Origin: Promethearchaeota archaeon
Lineage (GTDB): Archaea > Asgardarchaeota > Lokiarchaeia > Sigyniarchaeales > SOKP01
Assembly: GCA_004524365.1 (NCBI GenBank)
Contig: SDNL01000003.1
Location: 1 to 39,263, forward strand
Reading direction: 5' to 3'
Length of the DNA stretch: 39,263 bases
The notes beneath the pieces are model-generated. The model did not search any database and was not told where the DNA came from. It worked only from the letters and a program-made list of their open reading frames with translations. Below are positions 27,106 to 37,047 of the stretch, piece by piece (position 1 is the stretch's first letter; every line of letters begins with the position of its first letter). Made by a program: the position numbers and the translations under genes.

Positions 27106-28413
27106 ATGGTAAATATTTCATTTTTGGGAAGTTGTAGAGAAGTAGGACGTTCTGCCATACTTATTGAATCAAGTAAAGGAGACAAATGTCTTTTAGACTA
27201 TGGAGTCCGATTTAGTGAGAAAAGTCGAATGCCCGTTCAAGTCGATTTATCAAATTTAAAGGCATGCGCTTTAACTCACTGTCATATAGATCATTCGGGT
27301 GCTTTACCATTTCTTTATAAAAAACATAAAAGATTACCATTTTTTACGAATGCTCTTACATTAGAGATTGTAGATAAACTTATTAATGATATGCTTAAGG
27401 TAACTAGTTATCCATATCCATTTGGTAAGGCAGAAATTAATAGTTTGAAAGAAAATTCAGTTTTACTAGATGTTGGAGTCAAACAGAAGATTGCTGATGA
27501 TTTTTTCATAACATTTTACAATGCTGGACACGTTCCTGGGAGCGTTTCTATATTAGTTGAGGTAGATGGTAAAAGAATTTTATATACTGGAGATATTAAT
27601 ACTAATCCTACAAATCTTATTAATTCAGCAAATCCGAAAAATATCCCCAAAATAGATTGCGCGATTATAGAATCCACCTACGCTTTAAGAGACCATTCTC
27701 CTCGAATAGAAACAGAAAAAGCTTTCACTGAAGAAGTGATAAATATAACTGATAACGGGGGTAGAGTATTAATTCCTGCATTCAGCGTAGCAAGATCGCA
27801 AGAAGTTTTTATGATCTTAGAAAAATTTAATTACAAAAAACCTCTTTTCCTTGATGGAATGGCAACTTTAATATCAAAAATTTATTTAGATCATCCCTAT
27901 TCATTACAAGATAGAAATTTATACCGTAAAGCACTGAGCAAAGTAAACTTTGTAAACAGGAGAAGAAAAAGAGCAAAAGCAAAAAACACGAATGGAACTA
28001 TAATCTCGCCCTCAGGCATGGTCAAAGGGGGTTCCGTGCTAAATTATATTAAATCCTTTCTTAAAGATCCAACTTCCGCTATATTTCTAGTTGGGTACCA
28101 AGTAGAAGGTACTCCAGGAAGAGGCCTTTTAGATAATAACATCTTTAAATTTAAGGAAAAAAATGAACATAGAAAAACTGATTATAATTATAATATCAAA
28201 GCTAAATGTAAAGTCGCATCCTATGATTTTTCAAGCCATTCAGATGGGAAAGGACTACATAATTATGTAGAAGAATTAAATTTCACTGATAATGCAAAAG
28301 AAATATTCTGTGTCCATGGAGATAATAAAGCAACAACTACCTTCGCAGGAGAATTAGCAGATAAAGGTTATACATCAGTTGCCCCAGAAAGTGGAGAAGT
28401 TTATAGGATTTAA
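27106..28413 (+). CDS. MBL-fold beta-CASP ribonuclease (aCPSF2/RNase J-like)
   Basis: LTHCHIDHSGALPF (HxHxDH), NAGHVPGSVS, LYTGDINT, IIESTYALRDH, SPSGMVKGG, FSSHSD. Confidence 0.9.
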   Translation: MVNISFLGSCREVGRSAILIESSKGDKCLLDYGVRFSEKSRMPVQVDLSNLKACALTHCHIDHSGALPFLYKKHKRLPFFTNALTLEIVDKLINDMLKVTSYPYPFGKAEINSLKENSVLLDVGVKQKIADDFFITFYNAGHVPGSVSILVEVDGKRILYTGDINTNPTNLINSANPKNIPKIDCAIIESTYALRDHSPRIETEKAFTEEVINITDNGGRVLIPAFSVARSQEVFMILEKFNYKKPLFLDGMATLISKIYLDHPYSLQDRNLYRKALSKVNFVNRRRKRAKAKNTNGTIISPSGMVKGGSVLNYIKSFLKDPTSAIFLVGYQVEGTPGRGLLDNNIFKFKEKNEHRKTDYNYNIKAKCKVASYDFSSHSDGKGLHNYVEELNFTDNAKEIFCVHGDNKATTTFAGELADKGYTSVAPESGEVYRI

Positions 28414-28497
28414 TGGGTTCAAGAGATCTACAACTTTATACTTTCATTTTAATACATTTGCTATTTGAAGATAATGTTTTATTCTTCAATGATCTTC

Positions 28498-30003
28498 TTA
28501 TGAATTATTTATTTGATCTCCTATTACTTTATTAATGTTTTCAAGAAAAAGGTTTATTTTCTCCGTAGGAACTTTAGTACCTGCTGCGGGAGGATGACCC
28601 CCTCCTAACGCCTCTAATTTAGATACTTTTAATGCTTTCCTTATTGCTTCTGATAAATTGACACCTCGTTTTACCAAGCTTTTATGTGCTCTAGCAGAAA
28701 TTTTAAATGCATCCTCATTCTTGCGTTTAGCATATCCAAAAAGGGGTTTATTAAGTTTAAGAATCTCATTTTCATCAAAAATTAAAATAGAGGCAACTGT
28801 ACCTACAATATTATCCGATATTTTATCCTCTCCATCATAATATTGAATATAATCCTTTTCCTTTATTTTATTTTCTTCTTTTAACCATCTTATGGCGTCC
28901 ATAAGAGATTTTCGATATTCTTTTAGGTTTTTTTGAGCCTTTTGATATATTGAGTTCCTATTCCCCATAGCGGTTGCAATACCAATCGAAGCATTGTTCA
29001 TTCGTCCACAAGCGTTCAATAAGTTTGAAAATTCACCAATATCGTATAGATTTGAATCCTTTTTTTCATTTTTTAACAGATAACGATTAACAATAAGTTT
29101 TTCTAAAATTTCATAAGGTTCTATATCTAATTTTAAAGAAGCATATTCTACTAAACCTGAGGTTATTTTTTGTTTTTCTTCTTGAGTTAGATCCATTAAA
29201 GTTTTAATTGTATCATCTGAATTTTCTACTTCAACTTCAAGTTTTTTAAGGAACTTTAAACTTTTATTCTCATCTCCACTTAATCCCGGTAATTTTATAT
29301 CTGTAGAGTATGCTAGTGCTTGATTAACGGGTTTAAGAGTCGAAAAATTGAGATCATTTACAATCTCTATCAAATCTTGTTGTTTTGCATCCTCCAGAAT
29401 TTTTGCATTAAGTCCGATAAATGATTTATTAGGCCCTTGATTTTGAATATCACCATTCGCTCCAACGAGGGCGATCGTTGAAAGGTCGATATTAGCCTCA
29501 TTCATTTTTTTTGCAAATAGATAAGAAATCCCAGAACCAGAGATTTCAGAAGAACCGTCAAACCCATAGAAATAGGGATTAATATGCCATTCTTTAGTTT
29601 CCATATAAATCTCATCTATTTTTTCTAATTGATCCTTACTAGAAATTCCTTGAGGAATATGGTGATCTAAAATAAAAAAGGGAACATTTATTTTATTCTG
29701 AAGTTCATGATATTGTCCACTCCCGAAATCTGAGAAAATAATAAGGTTATCAGCGTTATTAGTCTCAAGAGCGATATTCTCAATATTTTCTCTTTCTAAT
29801 TGTTTAATTACTGTTATTTGAAAAGGAATGTCTTCTCGATAGAGAGCTTTCCCAAGAATAGCTCCTGCAGATAATCCATCCGCATCTAAATGGGTGTAAA
29901 TTTTAATAGGTGATTCTAATAAATTATATTTTTCGAAAAAAGAGTCTATTATATTTCCTAAATCAGAATTCAACTGTTTAAAGTTATCATTAAAACTATT
30001 CAT
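28498..30003 (-). CDS. DHH/DHHA1 family RecJ-like phosphoesterase/exonuclease
   Basis: THLDADGLSAGAILGKAL, FSDFGSGQ, FILDHHIPQG, LGGGHPPAAGTKV (GGGH). Confidence 0.88.
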   Translation of the reverse strand: MNSFNDNFKQLNSDLGNIIDSFFEKYNLLESPIKIYTHLDADGLSAGAILGKALYREDIPFQITVIKQLERENIENIALETNNADNLIIFSDFGSGQYHELQNKINVPFFILDHHIPQGISSKDQLEKIDEIYMETKEWHINPYFYGFDGSSEISGSGISYLFAKKMNEANIDLSTIALVGANGDIQNQGPNKSFIGLNAKILEDAKQQDLIEIVNDLNFSTLKPVNQALAYSTDIKLPGLSGDENKSLKFLKKLEVEVENSDDTIKTLMDLTQEEKQKITSGLVEYASLKLDIEPYEILEKLIVNRYLLKNEKKDSNLYDIGEFSNLLNACGRMNNASIGIATAMGNRNSIYQKAQKNLKEYRKSLMDAIRWLKEENKIKEKDYIQYYDGEDKISDNIVGTVASILIFDENEILKLNKPLFGYAKRKNEDAFKISARAHKSLVKRGVNLSEAIRKALKVSKLEALGGGHPPAAGTKVPTEKINLFLENINKVIGDQINNS

Positions 30004-30289
30004 ATTTTGATTGAATTAATTTTACTATTATTTTCATTTTTAACCATATGAAATAAATAAAAAATCTACAAACTCATTATTGAAGAAAAACCTATATTTT
30101 TATTTTCTTTGTATAATGAATTATATTTTCTATTATTTAAAGTAATTAAAAAAAATAATAAGTTACTACATTAATAATTACGAAAAAGAAAAAATAAAAT
30201 TAATAAATATAATCAAAAATATCTACAAAAAAACTTAAATAATGAAGAGACTTATAACAATAAAAAAACATAATGTGTGAAAAAATCAT

Positions 30290-31288
30290 ATGCATCATGT
30301 AAAAGTAAATAGCTTGGCTAGAAATATTGTAAACAAAATTATTGAAAATAAGGAATACTATGGGGCAGAAATAAAGAAACTGGAAAATGGAGCAACTGTT
30401 ATTGGAATGAAGAAAGGTACATGGGAAGGAGGGAGATTAGTTGGAGAAATCTGTATGGGAGGATTGGGGACTGTTGACTTTACACACTTCACTATTGATA
30501 ATCATTATATTCCCGCTGTTAATGTCTATACATCTTATCCAATAATTTCTTGTATGGCTTCACAATTAGCCGGTTGGAGCGTTAAAATAAAAAAGAAAGT
30601 TGAGAAAGATGGGGAAATAAAGAAAAAGAAAGTATTTGATTCCTTAGGTTCTGGACCCGCTCGAGCTAAAAGTAAAGTAGAAAAATTATTTGAAGAAATT
30701 GATTACCAAGATGATTCAGATTGTGCAGTTATCGTTTTTGAAACCTCAAAAGCACCCAATGAAGAAGTTATGGGACTAGTTGCCGATAAATGTGGAGTCG
30801 ATACATCGGAAACATATGCCGTTTATGCTCCGACCGCGTGTTTAACGGGTTCAATTCAAGTTGCTGCAAGAATAGTAGAAACAGGGATTCATAAATTACA
30901 TGAGATTAAATTTCCTTTGGAAGTCCTTCAAGATGGTTTTGGAACAACAACTATTGCTCCAATTGCAAAAGATGATTTAGGTGCTATGGGGCGAACGAAT
31001 GATTCACTGATCGCAGGTGGAATGACTTATTATACAATTAAAGCTGATAAGGAGGAAGAACAAGAATTATTTGAGTTAATTCGAAAAGACGGTCCTGCTA
31101 ATACATCATCGAGTTATGGAGATCCATTCCTTAAAACATTTAAAGATGTAAATTATAAATTTTATGATATTGACCCGGGTTTATTTGCCCCTGCAACTTA
31201 CACAATCAATAACCTTAAGACGGGACATTCCATTTCCGCAGGTTTAAAGAACTTGGATTTATTAAAAGAATCATATAAATTAGATTAA
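30290..31288 (+). CDS. mch: Methenyltetrahydromethanopterin cyclohydrolase
   Basis: VNSLARNIVNKII, GTWEGGRLVGEICMGGLGTV, DSLGSGPARA, YAVYAPTACLTGSIQVAARIVETG, QDGFGTTTIAPIAKDDLGAMGRTNDSLIAGG. Confidence 0.94.
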   Translation: MHHVKVNSLARNIVNKIIENKEYYGAEIKKLENGATVIGMKKGTWEGGRLVGEICMGGLGTVDFTHFTIDNHYIPAVNVYTSYPIISCMASQLAGWSVKIKKKVEKDGEIKKKKVFDSLGSGPARAKSKVEKLFEEIDYQDDSDCAVIVFETSKAPNEEVMGLVADKCGVDTSETYAVYAPTACLTGSIQVAARIVETGIHKLHEIKFPLEVLQDGFGTTTIAPIAKDDLGAMGRTNDSLIAGGMTYYTIKADKEEEQELFELIRKDGPANTSSSYGDPFLKTFKDVNYKFYDIDPGLFAPATYTINNLKTGHSISAGLKNLDLLKESYKLD

Positions 31289-31362
31289 AAGAAGCAGAAT
31301 TTCTAACTTATTTTTTTTTTATCTTAAATAAAAATCAGGAAATGCTAATTAAAGCTTTTATA

Positions 31363-32511
31363 TTAAATGCTAGTTAATTCTTCCTTATACTTAATAATTT
31401 CAGCGTTAGATACATCTCTATCAAAGGTAATCTCTTTCTGAATACCGAGATAGGCAACAGCAAGTTTAGCAGCCGCCACAATTTCCGCTTTTTTTAGAGT
31501 TTTCGAATACTCTTCGCTGGAGCTATAATTATTTACATCAAATGATGATTTCTGGTAATTATCCTTATTGAGATTAAAAGAACGTTCAGTTTTCATAGAA
31601 TGAAGCAAACTAGCCATTTTATCTGCCACGATAAAAGGTAAATTATTTTTTGTTATTAACCGTGTAATATTGTTTACATCAAAATAATTTAAACTATCGA
31701 ACTTAGCTCTCAAATAGCTTTTAAGATTATCAGAATTAAGTTCACATTCCATCTCTGTCCAATCATGAATACCAAGGCGTCTTCGAAAGAAGATTAACTC
31801 CCAGTCAATTCCGAGTTCCTTTAAAAACTCTAAAAGTTTATCTCCATTAATCACTTTTGATTCTATAATAATATACAATTGAAGACCATAATATTGATGT
31901 TCTTCTTTAAGAAAGAGCCCTCGTTGTTGCATAGAAGCCAATATCTTCAATTTTATGGAAAATACATTTTCAGATAAATTTCTTTGAACACAAGTTAGAT
32001 ATTCGACATTTCCTTCTTCTTTACTATAATTACAATCGAGAAATCCCAAAATGCTTTCATTATTTTCTTCTACAAAATTTATTAATCCATTGAGGGTAGG
32101 TTTTACATCAAATTTCACTAAATCTTTTTCCCCAATGGTAACATAATCTGTTTTATTCGCTCCAATACCCAATTTAATCATATTTAACTCTAAGCCTTTA
32201 TCGTCTCCAAACACTTTTTTAATCGCGTCATTGATTGGAAATACTTCTTCCTCTAAGATCTTCATTTCTGCCATTGTACTTTCATAAGGCTCTGGATTTT
32301 TAAGGTATTTATTCAAGATCGGGGCTTCTGACGCATCAACCTCAATTTCATAATCCTTTGCTAAATTCTTCCTTATGACAGTAAAGAACCGATTTTTACG
32401 ATTATAAATAGTAAGTGCTGTATTTTTATCGGCGACTGCTCTAAATTTTTCTGTCATCTTCTTCTCTGTTCTGTCGGAATTGGGATTTTTACGACGAATG
32501 GTTAATATCAA
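31363..32511 (-). CDS. Uncharacterised protein (382 aa)
   Basis: Long ORF with no recognised motif. An internal Met (MTEKFRAV, about 32457) preceded by GAGAAGAAG may be the real start. Confidence 0.7.
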   Translation of the reverse strand: MILTIRRKNPNSDRTEKKMTEKFRAVADKNTALTIYNRKNRFFTVIRKNLAKDYEIEVDASEAPILNKYLKNPEPYESTMAEMKILEEEVFPINDAIKKVFGDDKGLELNMIKLGIGANKTDYVTIGEKDLVKFDVKPTLNGLINFVEENNESILGFLDCNYSKEEGNVEYLTCVQRNLSENVFSIKLKILASMQQRGLFLKEEHQYYGLQLYIIIESKVINGDKLLEFLKELGIDWELIFFRRRLGIHDWTEMECELNSDNLKSYLRAKFDSLNYFDVNNITRLITKNNLPFIVADKMASLLHSMKTERSFNLNKDNYQKSSFDVNNYSSSEEYSKTLKKAEIVAAAKLAVAYLGIQKEITFDRDVSNAEIIKYKEELTSI

Positions 32512-32595
32512 CTATTTTTTATGGTTATTAAAGTAATAAAAATTTATCTATATATGTTTAATGGATATATGTTATAAAAAAAATACCCTTTATAA

Positions 32596-32799
32596 TTATT
32601 CTAATTCTGATCTCAAAAAATAATCATCATTTTTCTTGATATAGGTGATTTCAGAACCGAAATTATTAATTACGGTATATTCATCACCATTTACCTCAAT
32701 CAATTCCAGAGAATATGGTAATCTTCTCTTTTCGGTTATCTCTTGAATAATTCTTTTCTTTTCTGCTGGTTCCATGTTTTTTATAATAAGGCATCTCAA
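32596..32799 (-). CDS. Small uncharacterised protein (67 aa)
   Basis: Complete ORF with balanced composition, same strand as 31363..32511; internal Met (MEPAEKKR) is an alternative start. Confidence 0.5.
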   Translation of the reverse strand: MRCLIIKNMEPAEKKRIIQEITEKRRLPYSLELIEVNGDEYTVINNFGSEITYIKKNDDYFLRSELE

Positions 32800-32824
32800 A
32801 AAAAATTTTTGTTCTATTCTATTA

Positions 32825-32886
32825 GTTTTTTTAGGAGTAGAATCCTAAATTATCCATTGATTTCCCATTTTTTCTCCTAAAAAAAC
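32825..32886. repeat. 13-bp perfect inverted repeat with nested alternative hairpin
   Basis: GTTTTTTTAGGAG (32825-32837) and CTCCTAAAAAAAC (32874-32886) are exact reverse complements; TTTAGGA (32830-32836) also pairs with TCCTAAA (32843-32849). Confidence 0.85.
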
Positions 32887-33135
32887 CATTATCAAAACTT
32901 CAACTTTTTTAAATAACTAATTAGTTGAATCTATAAAGCAAATGAATTTGAATATATTTAAATGAAGAATGATTATTCTATTAAGTAAAATTGCACTATT
33001 AATTTGTTAGGAAGTAATATATGAAGATTTTCGCATTAAAATTCCTTTTTAAAAAAGTTTATTAAGTTCGGAATTATTTAATTAAATAATTATCTAGATA
33101 AATTAATGTCCAAACATCAATAGAAATGATCAACC

Positions 33136-34380
33136 ATGGTAAGGGAACGATTAAGTATTGGCATGTATTCGTGCCTATATAGTCAAATTAACGGCAGTGC
33201 GCATGCTGTTCGATTTTTAAGCGAAGAGTTAGCAAAATTAGGACATGATGTTCACGTATTTGCTCCACGTATTGTAAATGGACACCAAAAACCCAAACAT
33301 CTTCATTATCATGATTTAGGAGGTGCTCGTGTTGCAGATTCAACGGGTTTTATATTAAGTTTCCCACTTCACCAAGCATTTGCCCCTGCCCCCAATTATT
33401 TAGATGTAGCACATATTCAAACCCATGTTTCGATAGGTGCATTAGCAATTCATTGGGCAAAGAGAACGGGAACACCAATCATTGGATCCCATCATTCGCC
33501 AATGACTTATTACACGAATAACATCCCTATCATTGGTAAGTTTCTCATGAAAAATGACCTTATTTGGCGATATGAAAGATTAATGATGGAAAAATATGAT
33601 CTCTGTCATGTCCCGACACCTACAAAAAAAGAAATGCTTTTAAATTATCGTTTTAAGGAACCTATTGTTGCTCTCACCAATGGTATACGAGATTATTATT
33701 TTAAAAATGTTAATTGTAATGGAATTCTCGAAAAATATGGAATTAAAGGCAAAAAAGTTATGCTTTATGCATCCCGATTAGCCCCAGAAAAACATCCTAT
33801 AAGAATTATTAAATCATTTAAACGAATTCACAAGCGAGTACCAGATGCGCACTTATTACTTGTGGGTTCAGCAGGACCTTCATCAAATGCAGTAGAAAGA
33901 ATTGTTAAAAAAAGAAAATATAGAGATTTTGTCTCATATGGAGGAAGAGTTTCTTTTGAAGATTTAGTCAAGCTTTATAATGCTGCAGATATATCAGCTT
34001 TATGGTCTTGGGTTGAAGCAGAGGGTTTAGTATTGCTAGAGGCAATGGCTCAAGGAACTCCCAACGTAGGAACAAATGCAAGCGGAATAGCAAATGTAAT
34101 CCGGCATGGAGAAACAGGATTCTTAGCAAATGATTTACAAGAGTTTGAAGATTATGTTGTTAAATTATTAAAAGAGGACGATTTAAGGGAACAATTCGGA
34201 AAAAATGCTCGAAAAGTTGCTGAAGATTACAGATTAGAAAATGTTGCTCGTAAATGGGTGGAACTATACAAATTAACAAGAGATCAACTTTACCCTTTAA
34301 GATACCACGGAGAAGAAAGAGCCGAACGAGTAGAAATAACTAAAAACTTCGCCAGAAATGAAAAAAGTATATATTTCTAA
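33136..34380 (+). CDS. Glycosyltransferase family 4 protein
   Basis: GSAHAVRFLSEELAKLGHDVHVFAP, LYASRLAPEKHPIRIIKSFKRI, LLLVGSAG, EAEGLVLLEAMAQGTPNVGTNASGIANVIRHGETGFLA. Confidence 0.93.
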   Translation: MVRERLSIGMYSCLYSQINGSAHAVRFLSEELAKLGHDVHVFAPRIVNGHQKPKHLHYHDLGGARVADSTGFILSFPLHQAFAPAPNYLDVAHIQTHVSIGALAIHWAKRTGTPIIGSHHSPMTYYTNNIPIIGKFLMKNDLIWRYERLMMEKYDLCHVPTPTKKEMLLNYRFKEPIVALTNGIRDYYFKNVNCNGILEKYGIKGKKVMLYASRLAPEKHPIRIIKSFKRIHKRVPDAHLLLVGSAGPSSNAVERIVKKRKYRDFVSYGGRVSFEDLVKLYNAADISALWSWVEAEGLVLLEAMAQGTPNVGTNASGIANVIRHGETGFLANDLQEFEDYVVKLLKEDDLREQFGKNARKVAEDYRLENVARKWVELYKLTRDQLYPLRYHGEERAERVEITKNFARNEKSIYF

Positions 34381-34577
34381 TTTATTAATATAATTTTATT
34401 AAGTCATTTTTTACCTAAAAAGTCATTCTATTGTTTTTCATTCTATTTAATATAATCTAAATCATTTTTTATTACCTATTTATGCGAAAAAATAAAAAAA
34501 AATAATTATCATCATAATTTTAGTTATTTAATTATTACTTAAACCATCAAAATTTTCTACTTAGAGTTAATTTAACC

Positions 34578-35606
34578 ATGTCTGATGATAAAGAGAGAGA
34601 AGTGAACGATAATCGTAATGAAAATCGTGAGAAAGTTGATAAAGAAGCGATTCCGCATTTTTTTCCTACATTTCGAATGAAAAGAACATTATACCCCATC
34701 CCAATCATTATCACAATGCTAGGAGCAGGCATATTAGCATATTTATCATATATCGTAGCAGGAATTCAAATAGAAGGAGGATATTTTTCTGAAGCTGAAT
34801 TTGGATTTATTGCTGCACTACTCAATGGATTAATTTTTACTGGAATAGCCGTTGGCTCAGCCTTTTTAATCGTTATCATAGTGAAAAAAAAAGGGGTTAA
34901 TGCCTTAAAATATATATTTGGAATTAGTTTACTTCTTATTGGCATATTAGAAACCATTTTTTTTGGTGAGATAATTTTATTCCTATTCTTCAATTCTATT
35001 CCTGAGTTTCCAACTATTCAGCTTACCTATAATATATCCTATTATATAATGATAGCTTTGATAGTAATATTTAATATTTATATGATTTATAGGTATTTTA
35101 CGACTGTAAGCATTATAATAAAGAATTTTATTGTAATTTATATTGGGCTTATCACAGGCGCATTGATGGGAATTGTGATGCCTCCTTGGACCACAATCGC
35201 AATATTGGTGGGCATTTCGCTCTATGATATCTATGCGGTTCTTCATAAACACGGTCCAATTAAACAAATGATTGATCTTATTACAGAAAATGAGGAGGAA
35301 GATGATCAAATTGAAGAAAGGATTAAAAGTGGCGAAGTAGAGTACGATACCTCTAGCTTAGAATTAGGAATTGGTGATTTAGTATTTTATTCTATGTTAA
35401 CTTCTACCGCATTGGTTATTAAGAATCTTTTCTTTTTAGAAAACTTAATCATTACTTTATTATCAGGGGTTGCTATAATAATTGGGGCGGCAATTACCAT
35501 TCATAATTTGAAAAAAAATAAGATTCTTCCTGGATTACCGATTTCCATATTTCTTGGCTTAGCAACTATGCTTATCTCTTGGGCAATCTTCGCTTTTATC
35601 CTCTAA
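34578..35606 (+). CDS. Presenilin/signal peptide peptidase-like intramembrane aspartyl protease (A22-type)
   Basis: Multi-TM; GISLYDIYAVLHKHGPIKQM (YD), LGIGDLVFYSML (GxGD), LPGLPISIFLGL (position of the PAL motif). Confidence 0.82.
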   Translation: MSDDKEREVNDNRNENREKVDKEAIPHFFPTFRMKRTLYPIPIIITMLGAGILAYLSYIVAGIQIEGGYFSEAEFGFIAALLNGLIFTGIAVGSAFLIVIIVKKKGVNALKYIFGISLLLIGILETIFFGEIILFLFFNSIPEFPTIQLTYNISYYIMIALIVIFNIYMIYRYFTTVSIIIKNFIVIYIGLITGALMGIVMPPWTTIAILVGISLYDIYAVLHKHGPIKQMIDLITENEEEDDQIEERIKSGEVEYDTSSLELGIGDLVFYSMLTSTALVIKNLFFLENLIITLLSGVAIIIGAAITIHNLKKNKILPGLPISIFLGLATMLISWAIFAFIL

Positions 35607-35694
35607 TTAATAGGATCTATAAAAACTTATAAAAATCATATAATTATTCAATATGTAAAAAATAAAATTACAAAAAAATCCTCTATTTTGAACA

Positions 35695-35964
35695 ATGTCC
35701 GATTCATCTAGTCCCGGGTTCGAAAAACTCGTAAAATTTATCAATAATTCTCTTGAAGTAAATTCTCCAGTTGATATAGCGGAAATTGAAAAGAAAACTG
35801 GTTTATCTTGGACTTATGTCAAGCGTTTACTAAACCAACTGAAAAAGCAAGATTATATAGGATTTCATTTCGAAAAGATTGGAAATTCTTGGGCAATCTG
35901 GAAGAGCCGGGAGCATATTATCAAACCAATGGATGATACATGTGGGAGATTTTTAGAAGATTAA
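35695..35964 (+). CDS. Small winged-helix DNA-binding protein
   Basis: SPVDIAEIEKKTGLSWTYVKRLLNQLKKQDYIGFHFEKIGNSWAIW is helix-turn-helix/wing-like. Confidence 0.65.
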   Translation: MSDSSSPGFEKLVKFINNSLEVNSPVDIAEIEKKTGLSWTYVKRLLNQLKKQDYIGFHFEKIGNSWAIWKSREHIIKPMDDTCGRFLED

Positions 35965-35971
35965 TATAAAA

Positions 35972-36769
35972 CTATCTTCTTAATATTTTTTTCTGAAAGA
36001 ACCGTATTGTCTCTCCTTTTGGGGTAAAGGGAGCAATATGGGCTAAAAATGATTCAGGAATATTTATTGCCATCTCTTCAACGAGCCATCGTCTTAAAGA
36101 AAGACTAAGTATATTATGAGGAATTGTTTTCCGCGCAAATGTGTCCCAAATTCCCATTATTGCATCTGCTTCAGGTTTTTTCTTCATTTTAAGGGGGTAA
36201 TTCAATAAACTCATGCATCCTGAACCTGCTGCAGCTTTTACAGCGTAAGGAATATGCCTCTCGTAATTCATTAGGGTAATTAATTTTGCCATTTTATTTG
36301 GAGTTACGAAAAATAGAATGAATTCAATATTTTGGTTATCTGGAATTTCTTCCAAATTTTGGTACACAATATATCTAAAATTCTTGATTCCCTCAACTGT
36401 TCCGGGATCTTTTATTGTTTTTACAGCAACAGGTATATTTTTTTTAAAATGTTCTGCGCGACCACCAAGAACATCTTCTTTCCCATGGGTAAGGAAATGA
36501 GCCCATCCTGTTGGTACTTTCTTTCTGAATCCCGACCAAAATTGTCCTCCCGGACATCCAATACCTTCTTGTATGATACTGGACCCTCCCTTTTTTGAGG
36601 CTTTAAAAACATGACCTACAATACATCTTCTAAAAATTTTTCCTTGAGTTTTAGTTTTCCCATCGGGCATTTTATTTGAGAAATACATTCCTAATGGGTA
36701 ATAGTTAAGATTCATATATTCCATGAATCGGTGCGCTATTTTTGTGTTTGATAAATTAGTTTCATCCAT
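35972..36769 (-). CDS. DUF169 family protein
   Basis: YYPLGMYFSNKMP, RCIVGHVFKASKKGG, GCPGGQFWSGF, FFVTPNKMAKLITLMNY, AAAGSGCMSLLNYPL are typical of DUF169/COG2043. Confidence 0.8.
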   Translation of the reverse strand: MDETNLSNTKIAHRFMEYMNLNYYPLGMYFSNKMPDGKTKTQGKIFRRCIVGHVFKASKKGGSSIIQEGIGCPGGQFWSGFRKKVPTGWAHFLTHGKEDVLGGRAEHFKKNIPVAVKTIKDPGTVEGIKNFRYIVYQNLEEIPDNQNIEFILFFVTPNKMAKLITLMNYERHIPYAVKAAAGSGCMSLLNYPLKMKKKPEADAIMGIWDTFARKTIPHNILSLSLRRWLVEEMAINIPESFLAHIAPFTPKGETIRFFQKKILRR

Positions 36770-37047
36770 TTTATTTACTAAATTTTTTATAGCTAATATG
36801 TTCTATATTACTATTCAATTAAATAAAGATATTTATCAAAATAAAAAGAATTTAGGTATAAAAAATAAAACTATCAAATATGAAATAGGTAAAAAAAAAA
36901 TAATAATAACAAGAAAAATAAAAAATAAATCAGAAATTATTTTTTAGAATATTTCGATTCTAAAAAGTGCTTTCCTCACTTTAAAATATATTCCTACACA
37001 ATCTTTTTTGGTTTTTTCGAATTTTAAAAATTAAAATTTGTTTAAGA

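Noticed and set aside
35705-35725. tRNA T-arm-like GGGTTCGAAAA
   Set aside because: Part of the wHTH coding frame (SSPGFEKL); no acceptor or anticodon stems around it.
36723-36947. ORF 74 aa (+) in the DUF169 upstream region
   Set aside because: Lys/Ile/Asn-only C-terminus from AT-rich intergenic DNA; overlaps the DUF169 start.
37020-37038. AATTTTAA-AAA-TTAAAATT hairpin just past the TFB stop as terminator
   Set aside because: All A/T and not followed by a T-run on the minus strand; likely chance in AT-rich DNA.
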